A stretch of DNA of 64,000 nt from Lelliottia jeotgali (GCA_002271215.1 CP018628.1:1674001-1738000); one strand, 5' to 3'. Shown: positions 48,478 through 63,237, counted from the first letter of the stretch. Notes: a model not told the origin generated them from the sequence alone. A program made the numbers and translations.

Positions 48478-48516
48478 CTATTTCGACGACTTAAATCAAT
48501 CCGATGGGGGTTTACG

Positions 48517-48978
48517 ATGAAACTTTTCAAAGTGGCAGCAATTGCAGCAATCGTAGTTTCCGGTAGTGCTCTGGCTGGTGTGGTTCCACAATATGGTGGC
48601 GGCGGTGGTGGCGGTTGGGGTGGTGGCGGTAATAATAGCGGCCCGAACTCAACTCTCAGCATTTACCAGTACGGCGGCGGTAACTCAGCTGTTGCTCTGC
48701 AATCTGACGCGAAAAACTCTGACCTGACTATTACTCAGCATGGTGGCGGTAACGGTGCTGACGTAGGACAAGGTTCTGATGACAGCTCTATCGATCTGCT
48801 GCAGAAAGGCTTTGGTAACAGTGCTACCCTCGATCAGTGGAATGGTAAAAACTCCACTATGGAAGTCAAACAGTTCGGCGGCGGCAACGGCGCGGCAGTC
48901 GATCAGACAGCTTCCGGCTCAACTGTAACTGTGCACCAGGTTGGTTTCGGCAACAACGCGACTGCGCATCAGTACTAA
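48517..48978 (+). CDS. csgA: Major curlin subunit CsgA
   Basis: CsgA is the main amyloid fibre subunit. It has 153 residues (E. coli 151). The signal peptide spans residues 1-20 (SGSALA/GVVPQ). The N22 export signal follows, with a glycine run GGGGGGGWGGGG that is longer than the E. coli GGGGNHGGGG. Five amyloid repeats follow with S-X5-Q-X-G-X-G-N-X-A-X3-Q (for example STLSIYQYGGGNSAVALQ to VTVHQVGFGNNATAHQY). A good terminator separates it from csgC. Confidence 0.96.
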   Translation: MKLFKVAAIAAIVVSGSALAGVVPQYGGGGGGGWGGGGNNSGPNSTLSIYQYGGGNSAVALQSDAKNSDLTITQHGGGNGADVGQGSDDSSIDLLQKGFGNSATLDQWNGKNSTMEVKQFGGGNGAAVDQTASGSTVTVHQVGFGNNATAHQY

Positions 48979-48995
48979 TATCGAATCTGTACTAT

Positions 48996-49026
48996 AAAAA
49001 AACAGGGCACTTGCCCTGTTTTTTTT
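48996..49026 (+). terminator. Terminator after csgA
   Basis: The stem AACAGGGCA/TGCCCTGTT is flanked by A- and T-runs and ends in eight Ts. It probably limits csgC expression relative to csgBA. Confidence 0.88.
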
Positions 49027-49038
49027 CGGGAGTTTATC

Positions 49039-49362
49039 ATGCACACCTTATTACTCCTTGCCGCACTCTCCAGTCAGATTACGTTTAAAACAACGCATGA
49101 CGGGGAGATGACGACCATTATTCCTCAGGTCATATTGACTGAGTCCTGCGTGTGTCAGGTGCAAATTATCTCTTCACGTCAGGGACAGGGCGGACAAAGT
49201 ACCTCCAGCCAACGCAACACGCTGTCTATTCCCGCTAATCAGCCCATTGATTTAACCCGGCTTAGTTTAAATATCGGCCCTCAAGATTCTGTAAAAATTG
49301 TCGTTAATGTATCTGACGGGCAATCGCTACATTTATCGCAACAATGGCCGGGTTCCGAATGA
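49039..49362 (+). CDS. csgC: Curli assembly inhibitor CsgC
   Basis: CsgC is a small periplasmic chaperone that stops CsgA from forming amyloid inside the cell. It has 107 residues (E. coli 110), with a short hydrophobic N-terminus (MHTLLLLAALSSQ) as signal. The CVC pair (Cys37, Cys39) in LTESCVCQVQI is the conserved redox-like motif. The gene follows the csgA terminator, so it depends on read-through or on its own promoter. Confidence 0.92.
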   Translation: MHTLLLLAALSSQITFKTTHDGEMTTIIPQVILTESCVCQVQIISSRQGQGGQSTSSQRNTLSIPANQPIDLTRLSLNIGPQDSVKIVVNVSDGQSLHLSQQWPGSE

Positions 49363-49476
49363 AATATTCACGAAATCAATATATTGGATAATTTGGCGGT
49401 TCCCAATGAATGTTTCTATGATGTTAATAAGGAATGCATGACCCCTCAGGGATGATCTCTCATTGAGGAGCCAACC

Positions 49477-49797
49477 ATGGCAGCGTCCACAGTAAAATGT
49501 ATCTTTGCGGCAGCTATTATCGCTTCAACGGCCCTGACACCGGCGTTTTCAGCAACGTTAGTTAACGGCGGCGTGATTCATTTTCGCGGGGCGATAGTTG
49601 AAGATCCGTGTGAAATATCCCCTGCACAGCATCAGTTTGCGCTGTCTTGCCCACATCAGGGGCGCATGCAAACGACTCAGGTAAGTTATCGGGACGCGCT
49701 CAGGGGGCATAATCCCTACCCGAACATTGCTACTGTCAGCATGAAATACATTAACCCTGAAAAAACACTAGGCGTTGTACAAATCGATTATCGCTAA
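49477..49797 (+). CDS. ymdA: Small secreted protein YmdA
   Basis: The protein has 106 residues (E. coli 103). A signal peptide of about 25 residues ends TPAFSA/TLVNG. The mature part (GGVIHFRGAIVEDPCEI, later ALSCPHQG) looks like the first strand region of type 1 fimbrial subunits, with two cysteines for a disulfide. It is much shorter than a real pilin. The function is unknown. It has GAGGAGCC before the ATG and a terminator after it. Confidence 0.88.
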   Translation: MAASTVKCIFAAAIIASTALTPAFSATLVNGGVIHFRGAIVEDPCEISPAQHQFALSCPHQGRMQTTQVSYRDALRGHNPYPNIATVSMKYINPEKTLGVVQIDYR

Positions 49798-49806
49798 ACA
49801 TCAGCT

Positions 49807-49833
49807 CTCCCGCCTTCGGGCCGGAGGGCTTTT
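49807..49833 (+). terminator. Terminator-like hairpin after ymdA
   Basis: CTCCCGCC-TTCG-GGCCGGAG, with one mismatch and a UUCG loop, is followed by GGCTTTT. Confidence 0.6.
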
Positions 49834-49908
49834 CCGATCAATCTCTTCTTCCCAACCGACCGCTGCTATACACTTAATTAATAGATGGGCAGTAGTAGAG
49901 GGTTGGAT

Positions 49909-50451
49909 ATGAAACCGCAAATTGAAGTTGTTCTCGGGGATATCACCACGCAGCACGTGGATGTCATTGTCAATGCAGCCAATCCATCACTGATGGGGGG
50001 AGGAGGCGTTGACGGAGCCATTCATCGCGCGGCCGGGCCGCAACTGCTGGAAGCCTGTAAAGTTGTCCGTCAGCATCAGAGCGAGCTGGCGCCGGGCCAT
50101 GCGGTGATTACCATTGCGGGAGATCTCCCGGCTAAAGCGGTGATTCATGCCGTCGGCCCGGTATGGCAGGGCGGGGAAAATCACGAAGCGAGAAGCCTTG
50201 AAGATGCATATCTGAATTCTCTGCGTCTGGCTGCCGCCAATGGCTATAAAACGCTGGCCTTTCCGGCGATTAGCACCGGCGTTTACGGTTTTCCAAAGGC
50301 CGCAGCGGCGGCGATAGCGGTGGCGACAGTTTCAGACTATCTCACCCGTAAGCCACTGCCGGAGCGGGTATACTTTGTTTGCTATGATGAAGAAAATGCC
50401 CAGCTATACCAGCGACTCCTTACCCAACGGGAACAAGAACTCGGCGCATAA
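49909..50451 (+). CDS. ymdB: Macro-domain protein YmdB (O-acetyl-ADP-ribose deacetylase)
   Basis: YmdB hydrolyses O-acetyl-ADP-ribose and in E. coli also inhibits RNase III and affects biofilm. It has 180 residues (E. coli 177), starting at ATG 49909. Macro-domain motifs are [28 protein letters not shown] near the N-terminus and [13 protein letters not shown] near residue 120. Its 3' end overlaps the start of clsC by about 56 nt, which suggests coupled expression. Confidence 0.94.
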   Translation: MKPQIEVVLGDITTQHVDVIVNAANPSLMGGGGVDGAIHRAAGPQLLEACKVVRQHQSELAPGHAVITIAGDLPAKAVIHAVGPVWQGGENHEARSLEDAYLNSLRLAAANGYKTLAFPAISTGVYGFPKAAAAAIAVATVSDYLTRKPLPERVYFVCYDEENAQLYQRLLTQREQELGA

Positions 50452-51871
50452 CACGCGGCTCGGGCGAGCGATCTCGCCCGTCAACGCCGAACATCCGGGG
50501 CTGTGCGGTTTGCTGCCTCTGGATGACAGCCTCGACGCTTTCGCCTGCCGCTATCGGCTGGCGGAAATGGCGGAGAAAACTCTGGATGTGCAGTACTACA
50601 TCTGGGAGGACGACATGTCGGGGCGGCTGCTGTTTTCGGTGCTGCTGGCCGCCGCATCGCGCGGAGTCCACGTCCGATTGCTGCTGGACGACAATAATAC
50701 GCAGGGGCTGGACACATTCCTGCGTTTACTTGATTCACACCCCAATATTGATGTTCGCCTGTTTAATCCTTTCTCTTTCAGAACGCTGCGTGCGCTGGGT
50801 TATCTCACCGATTTCGCCCGATTAAATCGCCGTATGCACAATAAAAGTTTCACCGTAGATGGCGAAGTGACCATCATCGGTGGGCGAAATGTCGGGGATG
50901 CCTATTTTGGAGCCGGAGAGGCGCCGCTTTTTACCGATCTGGATGTGATGGCCATTGGGCCGGTGGTGGCAGATGTGGCTGACGATTTTGAACGCTACTG
51001 GTCCAGTGCCTGCGTCGCTACTCTGAAACAGGTGCTTGACCTGTCGGAAGAAGAGATTGAATCGCGCCTCCAGCCTCCTGATGACTGGTATCAAAATGAC
51101 ATTGCCCAACGGTATCTGAATAAACTGGAATCCAGCCAGTTCATCACCCATCTTGAAGCACGCGATTTACCGCTCATCTGGGCTAAAACGCGGCTGCTCA
51201 GCGACGATCCACGTAAAGGATTAGGGCGAGCGAAACGCCATTCCCTGCTGCCTGCGCGCCTGATTGATGTGATGGGGTCTCCGGTCGAACAAATCGATAT
51301 TATTTCCTCCTATTTTGTCCCCACTCGCGCGGGCGTGGCGCTGCTTCTGCAGATGGTGCGCAAAGGTGTCAAAATCGCCATTCTCACCAATTCACTGGCG
51401 GCTAATGACGTGGCGGTAGTACATGCAGGATATGCACGCTGGCGTAAAAAACTGTTGCGCCACGGGATTGAGCTGTATGAGCTGAAACCGACACAAGATT
51501 TCGTGCCGGGGCTGAGGGATCGAGGATTGACGGGGAATTCTGGCTCCAGTCTGCATGCCAAAACATTCAGCATTGATAACGAGAAAGTGTTTATCGGTTC
51601 GCTGAATTTTGATCCGCGCTCAACGATGCTCAACACCGAAATGGGCTTTGTGATTGAAAGCGAAGTCCTGGCGCGGCTCATCCACCGTCGTTTTCTGAAA
51701 AGCCGTCAGCAGGAGGCGTGGCAAATCCGACTGGATAAATTCGGACGCTTGAACTGGGTTGAGCAAAAAGAGGGGCAAGAAATTATTCTGAAGAAAGAGC
51801 CCAAAACGCGTTTCTGGCAACGAGTGCTGGTGCGCCTGGCGTGGTGGCTACCGGTCGAATGGCTACTGTAA
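50396..51871 (+). CDS. clsC: Cardiolipin synthase C
   Basis: ClsC makes cardiolipin from phosphatidylglycerol and phosphatidylethanolamine at the inner membrane, in partnership with YmdB. Two phospholipase D motifs are present: [18 protein letters not shown] in the N-terminal half and [20 protein letters not shown] in the C-terminal half. I take ATG 50396 (491 residues, weak GAAG site). E. coli ClsC has 473 residues, and the position aligned with its start is not an ATG here, so the true start is uncertain. The C-terminus WWLPVEWLL is conserved. Confidence 0.92.
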   Translation: MPSYTSDSLPNGNKNSAHNTRLGRAISPVNAEHPGLCGLLPLDDSLDAFACRYRLAEMAEKTLDVQYYIWEDDMSGRLLFSVLLAAASRGVHVRLLLDDNNTQGLDTFLRLLDSHPNIDVRLFNPFSFRTLRALGYLTDFARLNRRMHNKSFTVDGEVTIIGGRNVGDAYFGAGEAPLFTDLDVMAIGPVVADVADDFERYWSSACVATLKQVLDLSEEEIESRLQPPDDWYQNDIAQRYLNKLESSQFITHLEARDLPLIWAKTRLLSDDPRKGLGRAKRHSLLPARLIDVMGSPVEQIDIISSYFVPTRAGVALLLQMVRKGVKIAILTNSLAANDVAVVHAGYARWRKKLLRHGIELYELKPTQDFVPGLRDRGLTGNSGSSLHAKTFSIDNEKVFIGSLNFDPRSTMLNTEMGFVIESEVLARLIHRRFLKSRQQEAWQIRLDKFGRLNWVEQKEGQEIILKKEPKTRFWQRVLVRLAWWLPVEWLL

Positions 51872-51894
51872 TCGCGCCGGAAGAGCCGGCGCGA
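51872..51894. terminator. GC-rich hairpin between convergent clsC and opgC
   Basis: TCGCGCCGG-AAGAG-CCGGCGCGA forms a 9-bp stem just after the clsC stop. It has no T-run, so it may be an RNA-stabilising or Rho-assisted end rather than a classical terminator. Confidence 0.45.
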
Positions 51895-51902
51895 GAAGGG
51901 AA

Positions 51903-53042
51903 TCAAGCCGTTTTGTTTTGCGGTTTACCGGAAAACAGGAAACGCAGAAGCGGAATTCGCAGATGAACTTCATACAGCAGAATGGCGATGCCCACGACAA
52001 ACACCAGGCCAGTGAAAAAGCCTAATGCATTAGAACTAATGTGCGGGGTGATGTATGCACCAAAAAAGAGCGTCAGCGGGTGGTGAACCAGGTAGATAAA
52101 CAGCGAAGCGTTGACAAAATAGGTCACACGCGTTGATTTGAAATTCAACAGACGATGCCCCAGCGCAAACACCACATTCACCATCCACAGCCCCAGCAGC
52201 ATGGTAATCACGCTTTCCGTTTCATACATCCACGCATCGCCGCTGCCGTAACGCTGATTTAGCAGATAGGCGGCAAACGCCAGCGCAGAGCCGACAGCGC
52301 ACCACGGCGAAGGAGTGGTGAACATCTCTTTGAGCTTCGGTGCGATAAAGGCCAGTGCGCCGAGCATAAAGAAAGGGATGTAGAACAAGGTTTGCATCAC
52401 CACGAAGTTAAACAACCCGTCGCTGAGCACCGGCGGATAAACCATAAACAGAATGCGGCGGATCGCGCCGTAGGTGATTCCCAGTGCTAAGAAGAGCAGG
52501 GAAAGTTTCGCCCAGGTTATATTGGGAAAGTGCGATTCGTGATGTCGACTCAGTTTGCGACGTAACTTGCTGAAAATCCACAAACTGACGGTAGTCATCA
52601 CCACCAGCACCAGCAGGAACCACAGATGTGATACCAGTTCCCAGACCAGGGTGTTGTATTTTTCGTAGAACGTTAGATTCTGCCAGTTATCCGCTTTGCC
52701 TTTGACGTACTGCAACATGATGAACTGGGGCAGCGTGAGCAGCGGGATGGCGGTCAACATCGGGATGCCGACGCGCTCGACGCGCACTTTCCACCAACGT
52801 TTGATGGGATAGCGCAGAAACAGCATATAAGAGAAATAGCCTGAGATGACGAAAAAGACCTGCATCCGGAAGGAGTGAATAAAGTCGTTGAACAGTGTCA
52901 GCCACCATGAGGGCTCTATACTGTTTACATGCCAGGTGTGGCTGGAGTAAATCAAAGAGATGTGAAAAGGGATCCCCAATAGCATCAGCCATGCCCGGAT
53001 CGAGTCGAGGAAATATTCACGTTGTACAGGTACATTGGTCAT
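51903..53042 (-). CDS. opgC: Glucans biosynthesis protein C (succinyl transferase OpgC)
   Basis: OpgC is an integral inner-membrane acyltransferase (acyltransferase 3 family) that adds succinyl groups to osmoregulated periplasmic glucans. It has 379 residues (E. coli 385), with about ten membrane segments. The N-terminal [26 protein letters not shown] contains the family's catalytic-site His, and [20 protein letters not shown] follows. It is divergent from opgGH, as in E. coli. Confidence 0.94.
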   Translation of the reverse strand: MTNVPVQREYFLDSIRAWLMLLGIPFHISLIYSSHTWHVNSIEPSWWLTLFNDFIHSFRMQVFFVISGYFSYMLFLRYPIKRWWKVRVERVGIPMLTAIPLLTLPQFIMLQYVKGKADNWQNLTFYEKYNTLVWELVSHLWFLLVLVVMTTVSLWIFSKLRRKLSRHHESHFPNITWAKLSLLFLALGITYGAIRRILFMVYPPVLSDGLFNFVVMQTLFYIPFFMLGALAFIAPKLKEMFTTPSPWCAVGSALAFAAYLLNQRYGSGDAWMYETESVITMLLGLWMVNVVFALGHRLLNFKSTRVTYFVNASLFIYLVHHPLTLFFGAYITPHISSNALGFFTGLVFVVGIAILLYEVHLRIPLLRFLFSGKPQNKTA

Positions 53043-53236
53043 ATAACTTTGTGCATTCTCAGACTTTTCGCCTTATCCATAAGACTAATAGTGGTTACAT
53101 TCGAAGCCAACCCTACACCAAGACCGACACCCTGTCTCCAGGATAAGCACGCAAAGTGAAGAGAGGGTCTTCTGATTGCTTAATCCATGAGCCAGCGCGC
53201 TGAACAAAGCAGTGATAATGTTGTCGGATTGCCTGA

Positions 53237-57371
<4,135 letters not shown>

Positions 57372-57385
57372 GCAGAACGAAAATG

Positions 57386-57414
57386 AAAATACCGGCCAAG
57401 GCCGGTATTTTTTT
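57386..57414 (+). terminator. Terminator of opgGH
   Basis: AATACCGGCC/GGCCGGTATT with a short loop and a run of seven Ts, 15 nt after the opgH stop. Confidence 0.88.
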
Positions 57415-57427
57415 ACATGAGGTTTTA

Positions 57428-57655
57428 ATGAGAATACTCATCGTGGTGATAATGGCGCTTATGCTGACCGGATGTGGCAGCATTATCAGCCGCACTATTC
57501 CTGGTCAGGGTCATGGCAACCAGTATTATCCCGGCGTGCAATGGGATGTCCGCGACTCCGCATGGCGCTACGTGACAATCCTCGATCTGCCATTTTCGCT
57601 GGTCTTCGATACGCTGTTGTTGCCCATCGATGCCCAGCACGGCCCATATGAATAG
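57428..57655 (+). CDS. yceK: Small lipoprotein YceK
   Basis: The protein has 75 residues, the E. coli length, from ATG 57428 (GAGG six bases upstream). Lipobox MLTGC at Cys16, followed by Gly and Ser, predicts a membrane lipoprotein. The remainder contains the DUF1375 pattern YYPGVQWDVRDSAW and DLPFSLVFDTLLLPID. The function is unknown. It starts directly after the opgH terminator, and convergent msyB ends 6 nt further on. Confidence 0.92.
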   Translation: MRILIVVIMALMLTGCGSIISRTIPGQGHGNQYYPGVQWDVRDSAWRYVTILDLPFSLVFDTLLLPIDAQHGPYE

Positions 57656-57661
57656 CGTGAA

Positions 57662-58036
57662 TTAACGCTCATCCCACTCGTCCGCTGCGGTTTGCCCCTC
57701 TTCGGTATCCAGCGGTGGTTCAAGCTGAAACTCACCCTCGTCCCATTCGTGAAGGGTGTTTTCTTCAAGCCACTCCTGGCGCAGTTCGATCTCTTCATAC
57801 TCACCATCGAAAACCGCCTGAGCGGCTTCACCGCTCAGCACCGGCAGACATTCTCCGTCTTCACCCTCGTCGGCGAAGAATTCGGCCTGCCACATAATAT
57901 CGCCATCCTGCAGGACATATTTTTGGATATTGAGTTGCTGAATATCCGCATCTTCGGCTTCGACGCCAGAATTGTCAGCGAGAAATTCTTCACGAGCGGC
58001 GTCAATAGCTTCTTCCAGCGTGGCATACATGGTCAT
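57662..58036 (-). CDS. msyB: Acidic protein MsyB
   Basis: MsyB is a very acidic cytoplasmic protein of 124 residues, the E. coli length; as a multicopy gene it suppresses secY/secA export defects. More than a third of the residues are Asp or Glu (for example ADEGEDGECLP, DGEYEEIELRQEWLEENTLHEWDEGEF). It is likely an RpoS-dependent stress protein with protein-stabilising ability; this is from the E. coli literature, not the sequence. Confidence 0.94.
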   Translation of the reverse strand: MTMYATLEEAIDAAREEFLADNSGVEAEDADIQQLNIQKYVLQDGDIMWQAEFFADEGEDGECLPVLSGEAAQAVFDGEYEEIELRQEWLEENTLHEWDEGEFQLEPPLDTEEGQTAADEWDER

Positions 58037-58122
58037 CGGTTTCTCCCTGTGATTCGCAGTGGTGTTCAGGGAAATAATAGCTGATTCTCTGATTTTGCAA
58101 GTATGAATGCGCCAATAAGTTA

Positions 58123-59349
58123 TCAGGAGGATGCATTAAGCGCGGGCTGCGAGGCGCGGGCCAGGCTCCACCAGGAATAAATAGCGTTAAACAGCACAAC
58201 GAGGGCCGTGACGATAAACACGGCGCGGAAACCATAACTGGCAGAGATCCCTGCCCCAACCAGCGGCCCTGTGACGTTGCCGATATCACGGAAAGACTGG
58301 TTATAGCTGAAGATCCGTCCGGCAATTTGGTTTGTGGAGTTGTAGACCAGCAGCGTTTGCACCGCAGGGAGTAGCGCCCCGTCTGCAGCACCGAGCAGGA
58401 AGCGCAATACGCCCAGTTGCCACGGCGTCTGTACGAACGACATGGGGATCAGAAGCAAGACGGAGATAATCAGTGCGGCAATCAGAATTTTTTCCGGGCC
58501 GATGCGATCGCCCAGTTTCCCGAGACGCGGGGCACTAAGCAGCGCGGCGACACCAGGCACCGAGGCAATCATCCCACTGATAAAAGCGATATTGCTGACG
58601 TTACCCGCTAACTCGCGAACGTACAGTGTCAGTATTGGGGCGATAGAACCGGTCGCCACCTGAATAATCATCGTCGTGACAAACAGGCTTAATACCAGTT
58701 TTGGATTTTTCAGCGAGCCGATAACATCGCGGGCATGCAGCATCTCTTTCTTCGGCACCGGAGTGAAGTTTTCCCGGATAAAGAACGCCGTCAGCAGGAA
58801 GCAGGCAAAAAGGACGCTGGCGGTAATGAAGAATACCGGACGCAGGCCGTAGCTATCGGCCATCAGGCCGCCAGCAAGCGGGCCCAACAGTGCGCCGCTG
58901 ACTGCGCCAGTCGATAACGTTCCTAGTGCCCAGCCGCTTTTATGACGTGGGATTTGTGTGGCGATCAGCGCGTTAGCGTTAGGCACAAAGCCACCCAGTA
59001 ATCCCAAAAGGGCACGCAGGATCAGAAACTGCCAGATGTTTTGCGCCAGCCCCATCAGCACCATGATGATGGCCATGCCGAGGGCCGAACGCAGGAGCAT
59101 AATCTTGCGCCCCTTACGATCGGCAAGCCCACCCCAGAAGGGGGACGCGACGGCTGAAAACAGGAAGGTGATACTAAATACCAGGCCAGACCACATGTTC
59201 AGCGCGCTATGGCCAGTCACGCCGAGGTGTTCGACGTACAGGGGTAGAAAGGGCATGACCAGGCTAAAACCGGCACCGGTCAGAAAACAGCCTAGCCAGA
59301 CAACAATGAGGTTACGCTTCCAGTTTATGGGGGCATCTGAGGGCGACAT
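58123..59349 (-). CDS. mdtG: Multidrug efflux MFS transporter MdtG
   Basis: MdtG is a proton-driven exporter linked to fosfomycin and deoxycholate resistance in E. coli and induced by MarA/SoxS. It has 408 residues, the same as E. coli, and twelve membrane segments. The MFS motif between segments 2 and 3 reads [17 protein letters not shown], and the DHA1-type motif in segment 5 is [19 protein letters not shown]. It is a single gene on the minus strand. Confidence 0.95.
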   Translation of the reverse strand: MSPSDAPINWKRNLIVVWLGCFLTGAGFSLVMPFLPLYVEHLGVTGHSALNMWSGLVFSITFLFSAVASPFWGGLADRKGRKIMLLRSALGMAIIMVLMGLAQNIWQFLILRALLGLLGGFVPNANALIATQIPRHKSGWALGTLSTGAVSGALLGPLAGGLMADSYGLRPVFFITASVLFACFLLTAFFIRENFTPVPKKEMLHARDVIGSLKNPKLVLSLFVTTMIIQVATGSIAPILTLYVRELAGNVSNIAFISGMIASVPGVAALLSAPRLGKLGDRIGPEKILIAALIISVLLLIPMSFVQTPWQLGVLRFLLGAADGALLPAVQTLLVYNSTNQIAGRIFSYNQSFRDIGNVTGPLVGAGISASYGFRAVFIVTALVVLFNAIYSWWSLARASQPALNASS

Positions 59350-59473
59350 AGCAATCCGTAACGCAAAAAAAGAAGGTAATAAGCCTGCTAATTATGCGCC
59401 TGAGTGATGATTGCTGCAATGCGAAGGGCTTTTAAAGCTAAAAGTGGATGCGGCCTGAAAGACCGCATTGCGA

Positions 59474-60400
59474 TTAATAGCGCGAGGGTTCGCCTTCTGG
59501 GCGTGTTTTGAAACGACGATGCAGCCACATATATTGCTCAGGGGCGAGCATGATGCATTTTTCCACGATGCCATTCATCCATCTGGCCGTGGTTTCTGCA
59601 TCTTCGAGCGGCGGTGTGCATTCCGGCTCAAGCATCATTAACTCGTAGCCTTTTCCGTCGGGTTTACGACGCGGAACGAAGGGCACGATAGCCGCTTTTG
59701 ACATCTTCGCCAGCATCCAGGTTCCGGTGGTGGTCGCCGTTTTTTCGACGCCAAAGAAGGGGACGAACACGCTGGATTGCTTACCATAGTCGTGGTCCGG
59801 CGCGTACCAGATCACTTCACCGTTTTTTAGCGCGCGGATCATTCCTTTAAGGTCTTTACGATCAATCATGCTCTTATTGGAACGCATGCGGCCCCAGGTT
59901 TGTAGCAGGTCGATGACCGGATTATCGTTCGGGCGATACACGCCGATTCCCGGTGCTTGCATGCCGAACATCCGTGCCCCGATTTCGAGGGTGAGAAAAT
60001 GAATCCCAATCAGCAGCACGCCGGTTTTTTGCGCTTGCAGTGTATGCACCGGTTCCATGCCCGTACCGGTCACTTCGAACCAGCGCGCCATACGTTTGTC
60101 TGACCAGAACCAGGCCATTCCCGTTTCCATCAAACCCATACCGACGGATTCGAAATTTTTCCTGATCATGCGGTGGCGCTCTTGCGCACTCATTTCTGGA
60201 AAGGAAAGTTCCAGATTTCGATTCGCAATTTTGACGCGCCGTTTCATGTAGCGCTGAGCGATATGACCGAGGCCGCATCCAACACGATAAATCACCGGGT
60301 AGGGCAGTTGAACCAGCAACCATAAAAGGCCGACGCCAGACCAGATTGGCCAGTAACGCGGGTGGAGCAGCTCCATAGAAAATTTGGGTAATTGGGTCAT
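59474..60400 (-). CDS. lpxL: Lauroyl-Kdo2-lipid IVA acyltransferase LpxL
   Basis: LpxL adds the secondary laurate to lipid A on the inner membrane. It has 308 residues (E. coli 306) from ATG 60398-60400 with AGGA ahead; the frame is open ten codons further. One N-terminal membrane anchor ([24 protein letters not shown]) precedes the catalytic HX4E motif in [12 protein letters not shown] near residue 130. The conserved VYRPNDNP and WYAPDHDYG segments are also present. Confidence 0.95.
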   Translation of the reverse strand: MTQLPKFSMELLHPRYWPIWSGVGLLWLLVQLPYPVIYRVGCGLGHIAQRYMKRRVKIANRNLELSFPEMSAQERHRMIRKNFESVGMGLMETGMAWFWSDKRMARWFEVTGTGMEPVHTLQAQKTGVLLIGIHFLTLEIGARMFGMQAPGIGVYRPNDNPVIDLLQTWGRMRSNKSMIDRKDLKGMIRALKNGEVIWYAPDHDYGKQSSVFVPFFGVEKTATTTGTWMLAKMSKAAIVPFVPRRKPDGKGYELMMLEPECTPPLEDAETTARWMNGIVEKCIMLAPEQYMWLHRRFKTRPEGEPSRY

Positions 60401-60620
60401 GTCTTTCCTGTCTTTTTCGTCCTTATGCAATCATTCTCGCATTTTTTAAAACCATAACCAAAACGAATGATTTCCAGATGAGCGCTTTTACAGCAATTGT
60501 TGCGACATTATTTTTTGGATGAGGAAAATGTAGCGCAAAATATGGGGATGTAAATTCTCATTGTATGCTATATGATGCCGCCGATTTTCTTTCTCTTAAC
60601 GATTGCAGGAACCGTACACC

Positions 60621-61670
60621 ATGCCAGTGTTACACAACCGCATTTCGAATGAGACGTTGAAAGCACGCATGCTGGCGGAAACCGAAGCGCGTGTAACGAT
60701 TTCATTCTACAAATATTTTTCTATCCCTGAGCCGCAGGAAACCCGCGACGCACTGTATAAATCCTTCGAAGCGCTGAGCGTGTTTGGCCGCGTTTACCTG
60801 GCTCATGAAGGCATCAATGCCCAGATCAGCGTGCCAGAAAGTAAAGTCAGTGCTTTCCGCGATTTTCTTTATGGTTTTCACCCGGCATTCGACAATCTGC
60901 GCCTGAATATCGCGCTGGACGATGACGGGAAATCCTTCTGGGTGCTGCGCATGAAAGTGCGGGAGCGTATCGTAGCGGATGGAATTGACGATCCCTCGTT
61001 CAACGCCGCAGATGTTGGCGAGTATCTGAAAGCGGCTGAAGTTAACGCCATGCTGGACGATCCGGATGCGGTGTTCATCGATATGCGTAACCACTACGAG
61101 TACGAAGTGGGGCACTTCGAGAACGCGCTGGAAATTCCGGCGGATACCTTCCGCGAGCAGCTTCCGAAAGCCGTCGAAATGATGCAGGAACACAAAGATA
61201 AAAAAATTGTGATGTACTGCACCGGCGGCATTCGCTGTGAAAAAGCCAGCGCCTTTATGAAACACAGCGGTTTCAACAAAGTCTGGCATATCGAAGGCGG
61301 GATCATCGAGTACGCCCGTCGTGCGCGTGAGCAGGGTTTACCGGTGCGCTTTATCGGTAAGAACTTTGTCTTTGACGAGCGTATGGGCGAGCGTATTTCT
61401 GAAGACATCATCGCGCATTGCCATCAGTGCGGAACGCCTTGTGATACACATACGAACTGCAAAAATGACGGCTGCCATCTGCTGTTTATTCAGTGTCCGA
61501 CGTGTGCGGAGAAATTCAGAGGATGCTGTAGCGAACTGTGTAGCGAAGAGAGCGTGTTGCCTGAAGAGGAACAGCGCCGCCGTCGCGCAGGACGTGAAAA
61601 CGGCAATAAGATCTTCAATAAATCACGCGGTCGTCTGAATACTAAACTCGGTATTCCTGATCCGGAATAA
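60621..61670 (+). CDS. trhO: tRNA uridine(34) hydroxylase TrhO
   Basis: TrhO uses O2 to hydroxylate U34 of some tRNAs, the first step to cmo5U/mo5U (E. coli YceA). It has 349 residues (E. coli 350) from ATG 60621. The N-terminal UPF0176 domain ([30 protein letters not shown]) leads to a rhodanese domain (about 125-220) with catalytic Cys in [17 protein letters not shown] Cys-rich zinc-like region ([20 protein letters not shown]) follows, then a basic tail. It is divergent from lpxL. Confidence 0.95.
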   Translation: MPVLHNRISNETLKARMLAETEARVTISFYKYFSIPEPQETRDALYKSFEALSVFGRVYLAHEGINAQISVPESKVSAFRDFLYGFHPAFDNLRLNIALDDDGKSFWVLRMKVRERIVADGIDDPSFNAADVGEYLKAAEVNAMLDDPDAVFIDMRNHYEYEVGHFENALEIPADTFREQLPKAVEMMQEHKDKKIVMYCTGGIRCEKASAFMKHSGFNKVWHIEGGIIEYARRAREQGLPVRFIGKNFVFDERMGERISEDIIAHCHQCGTPCDTHTNCKNDGCHLLFIQCPTCAEKFRGCCSELCSEESVLPEEEQRRRRAGRENGNKIFNKSRGRLNTKLGIPDPE

Positions 61671-61679
61671 CCCGTAATA

Positions 61680-61704
61680 TCCCGGCTGCATCGCGCAGCC
61701 GGGA
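61680..61704. terminator. Hairpin between convergent trhO and yceI
   Basis: TCCCGGCTGC-N5-GCAGCCGGGA is a 10-bp perfect stem between the two stop codons. It has no long T-run on either side. Confidence 0.6.
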
Positions 61705-61714
61705 TAGTGTTGCA

Positions 61715-62290
61715 CTACTTCTGCTGTACGCCTTCCACGGAAATAATCAACTCAACGTCCTGCGATGCCGGGCCTAAATCGGTGGTAATGTTAAAATCTT
61801 TCAGATGGATTTTACCCGCGGCCTCGAAGCCAGCGCGCTTGCCGCCCCACGGATCATCACCCTGACCAATGAGTTTTGCGTCGAGTGTGACCGGTTTGGT
61901 CACGCCATTCAGCGTCAGGTTGCCAGTAATATCCAGCCCTTCACCATCCTTTTTCACTGCCGTTGAGGTGAATGTCGCCTGCGGGAATTTCGCCACATTG
62001 AGGAAATCTGCGCTGCGCAGGTGTTTATCGCGCTCGGCATGGTTAGTATCTAGGCTGGTCGTGTTAATGGTCACATTCACTTTGTCCGCTGCGGGATTCT
62101 TCTCGTCAAAGGTAAAGTTGCCATCGAAATCTTTAAATGTGCCATACAGCCAGCTATAGCCCAGATGCTGAATACGGAAATTAACGAAGGCGTGTTGGCC
62201 CTCTTTATCAATTTTATAATCAGCCGCCACGGCAGAGCCGGTGGCAAATACCAGAGAACCTAACGCGATACCCAGCAGGTGTTTTTTCAT
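61715..62290 (-). CDS. yceI: Periplasmic YceI-family protein
   Basis: YceI is a lipocalin-like periplasmic protein that probably binds an isoprenoid quinone; in E. coli it responds to alkaline pH. It has 191 residues, the E. coli length, starting at ATG 62288-62290. The signal peptide ends [13 protein letters not shown]. Family features are [25 protein letters not shown] and [10 protein letters not shown]. It follows yceJ by one base, so the two form an operon, and yceJ may supply electrons to a YceI-bound quinone (inference). Confidence 0.94.
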   Translation of the reverse strand: MKKHLLGIALGSLVFATGSAVAADYKIDKEGQHAFVNFRIQHLGYSWLYGTFKDFDGNFTFDEKNPAADKVNVTINTTSLDTNHAERDKHLRSADFLNVAKFPQATFTSTAVKKDGEGLDITGNLTLNGVTKPVTLDAKLIGQGDDPWGGKRAGFEAAGKIHLKDFNITTDLGPASQDVELIISVEGVQQK

Positions 62291-62291
62291 T

Positions 62292-62858
62292 TTATACTCC
62301 AGAGTCAACCGACGATCGGCCCAGCATGCGCTTGAGCGTGGCGTCTTTATCGATGAAATGATGTTTAAGGGCCGCAAGGCCGTGAAGGACAGATAAAATC
62401 ACGACGCCCCAGGCAAGCCATAGATGCACCTGGCCCGCCAGATCGGCCTGAGAGCCGGCGTCCGCGAGAGTTGCCGGAACGTCAAAAAGACCAAATACGC
62501 TAATCGGTTTGCCGTCTGCGGTGGAAATCAAATAGCCGCTGATCAAAATGGCAAACAGAACCCCATAGAGCGCGATGTGCGCACCCGCCGCGCTAATCCG
62601 CGTCAGTTTGCTGTAGCTTTTCAAGGGCGGAGGTGGCGGAGAAAAGTGGCGCCAGACGAGTCGAACGACCAGAGTCATCATCAGCAGGATGCCAATGCTT
62701 TTGTGCAGTTCAGGGGCCTGATGGTACCAGCCGTCGTAATAGCTCAGCGTCACCATCCACAAACCTAAGCCGAACATGCCATAAACCGCGAGGGCAATTA
62801 ACCAGTGCATTAGCATGGATATTAATCCATAGCGTGCAGAAGAATTACGCAGTTGCAT
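62292..62858 (-). CDS. yceJ: Cytochrome b561-family protein YceJ
   Basis: YceJ is an inner-membrane di-haem cytochrome b of 188 residues, as in E. coli, with four membrane helices. Candidate haem-ligand histidines are His19 ([16 protein letters not shown]), one in [12 protein letters not shown], and ones in helix 4 ([13 protein letters not shown]). It is the first gene of yceJI. Its partner may be the YceI protein encoded immediately downstream. Confidence 0.93.
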   Translation of the reverse strand: MQLRNSSARYGLISMLMHWLIALAVYGMFGLGLWMVTLSYYDGWYHQAPELHKSIGILLMMTLVVRLVWRHFSPPPPPLKSYSKLTRISAAGAHIALYGVLFAILISGYLISTADGKPISVFGLFDVPATLADAGSQADLAGQVHLWLAWGVVILSVLHGLAALKHHFIDKDATLKRMLGRSSVDSGV

Positions 62859-63120
62859 AAAGATGACCGTCCCTAATTAATTTGAAGGGTAAACATGGCC
62901 TGTGAAGAATATTATTGCAAATGATATTTAAGTATTAGGATTATTCATTTTTCTATTTCAGTTATTTTGATTGTGTCTTTGCATTTTGATTCAATGTATT
63001 CGTGGTTGAAGTGGGTTTTTTGACATCTTTACTGGCTTGCGGAGTGGGTGTTGGTTATCAAATAATTTGCGGTAGTTTCAGTTAATATAAAGTATTGTCA
63101 ATTATCGTCAGCGCATCTTT
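62859..63120. other. AT-rich region upstream of yceJ, no gene
   Basis: These 262 nt are clearly AT-rich and contain no coding frame with a ribosome-binding site. The promoter of yceJI must lie here. No known motif is clear. Confidence 0.5.
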
Positions 63121-63237
63121 TCAGAAAAATACAATATAAATAACATCGATGATTGCCAGTGCAGACCATAATAAAATATAGAGCATCAAATGCTCGCATA
63201 TATTATTAACCAGATAATCAAAAATCCTGCGCATCAT
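63121..63237 (-). CDS. yceO: YceO-like small membrane protein
   Basis: This micro-gene encodes 38 residues (from ATG 63235-63237; a second ATG lies next to it). The peptide has a basic start [12 protein letters not shown] followed by one membrane segment, [22 protein letters not shown]. It resembles E. coli YceO (46 residues), which sits at the same place between yceJ and solA. The ribosome-binding site is weak. The function is unknown. Confidence 0.6.
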   Translation of the reverse strand: MMRRIFDYLVNNICEHLMLYILLWSALAIIDVIYIVFF

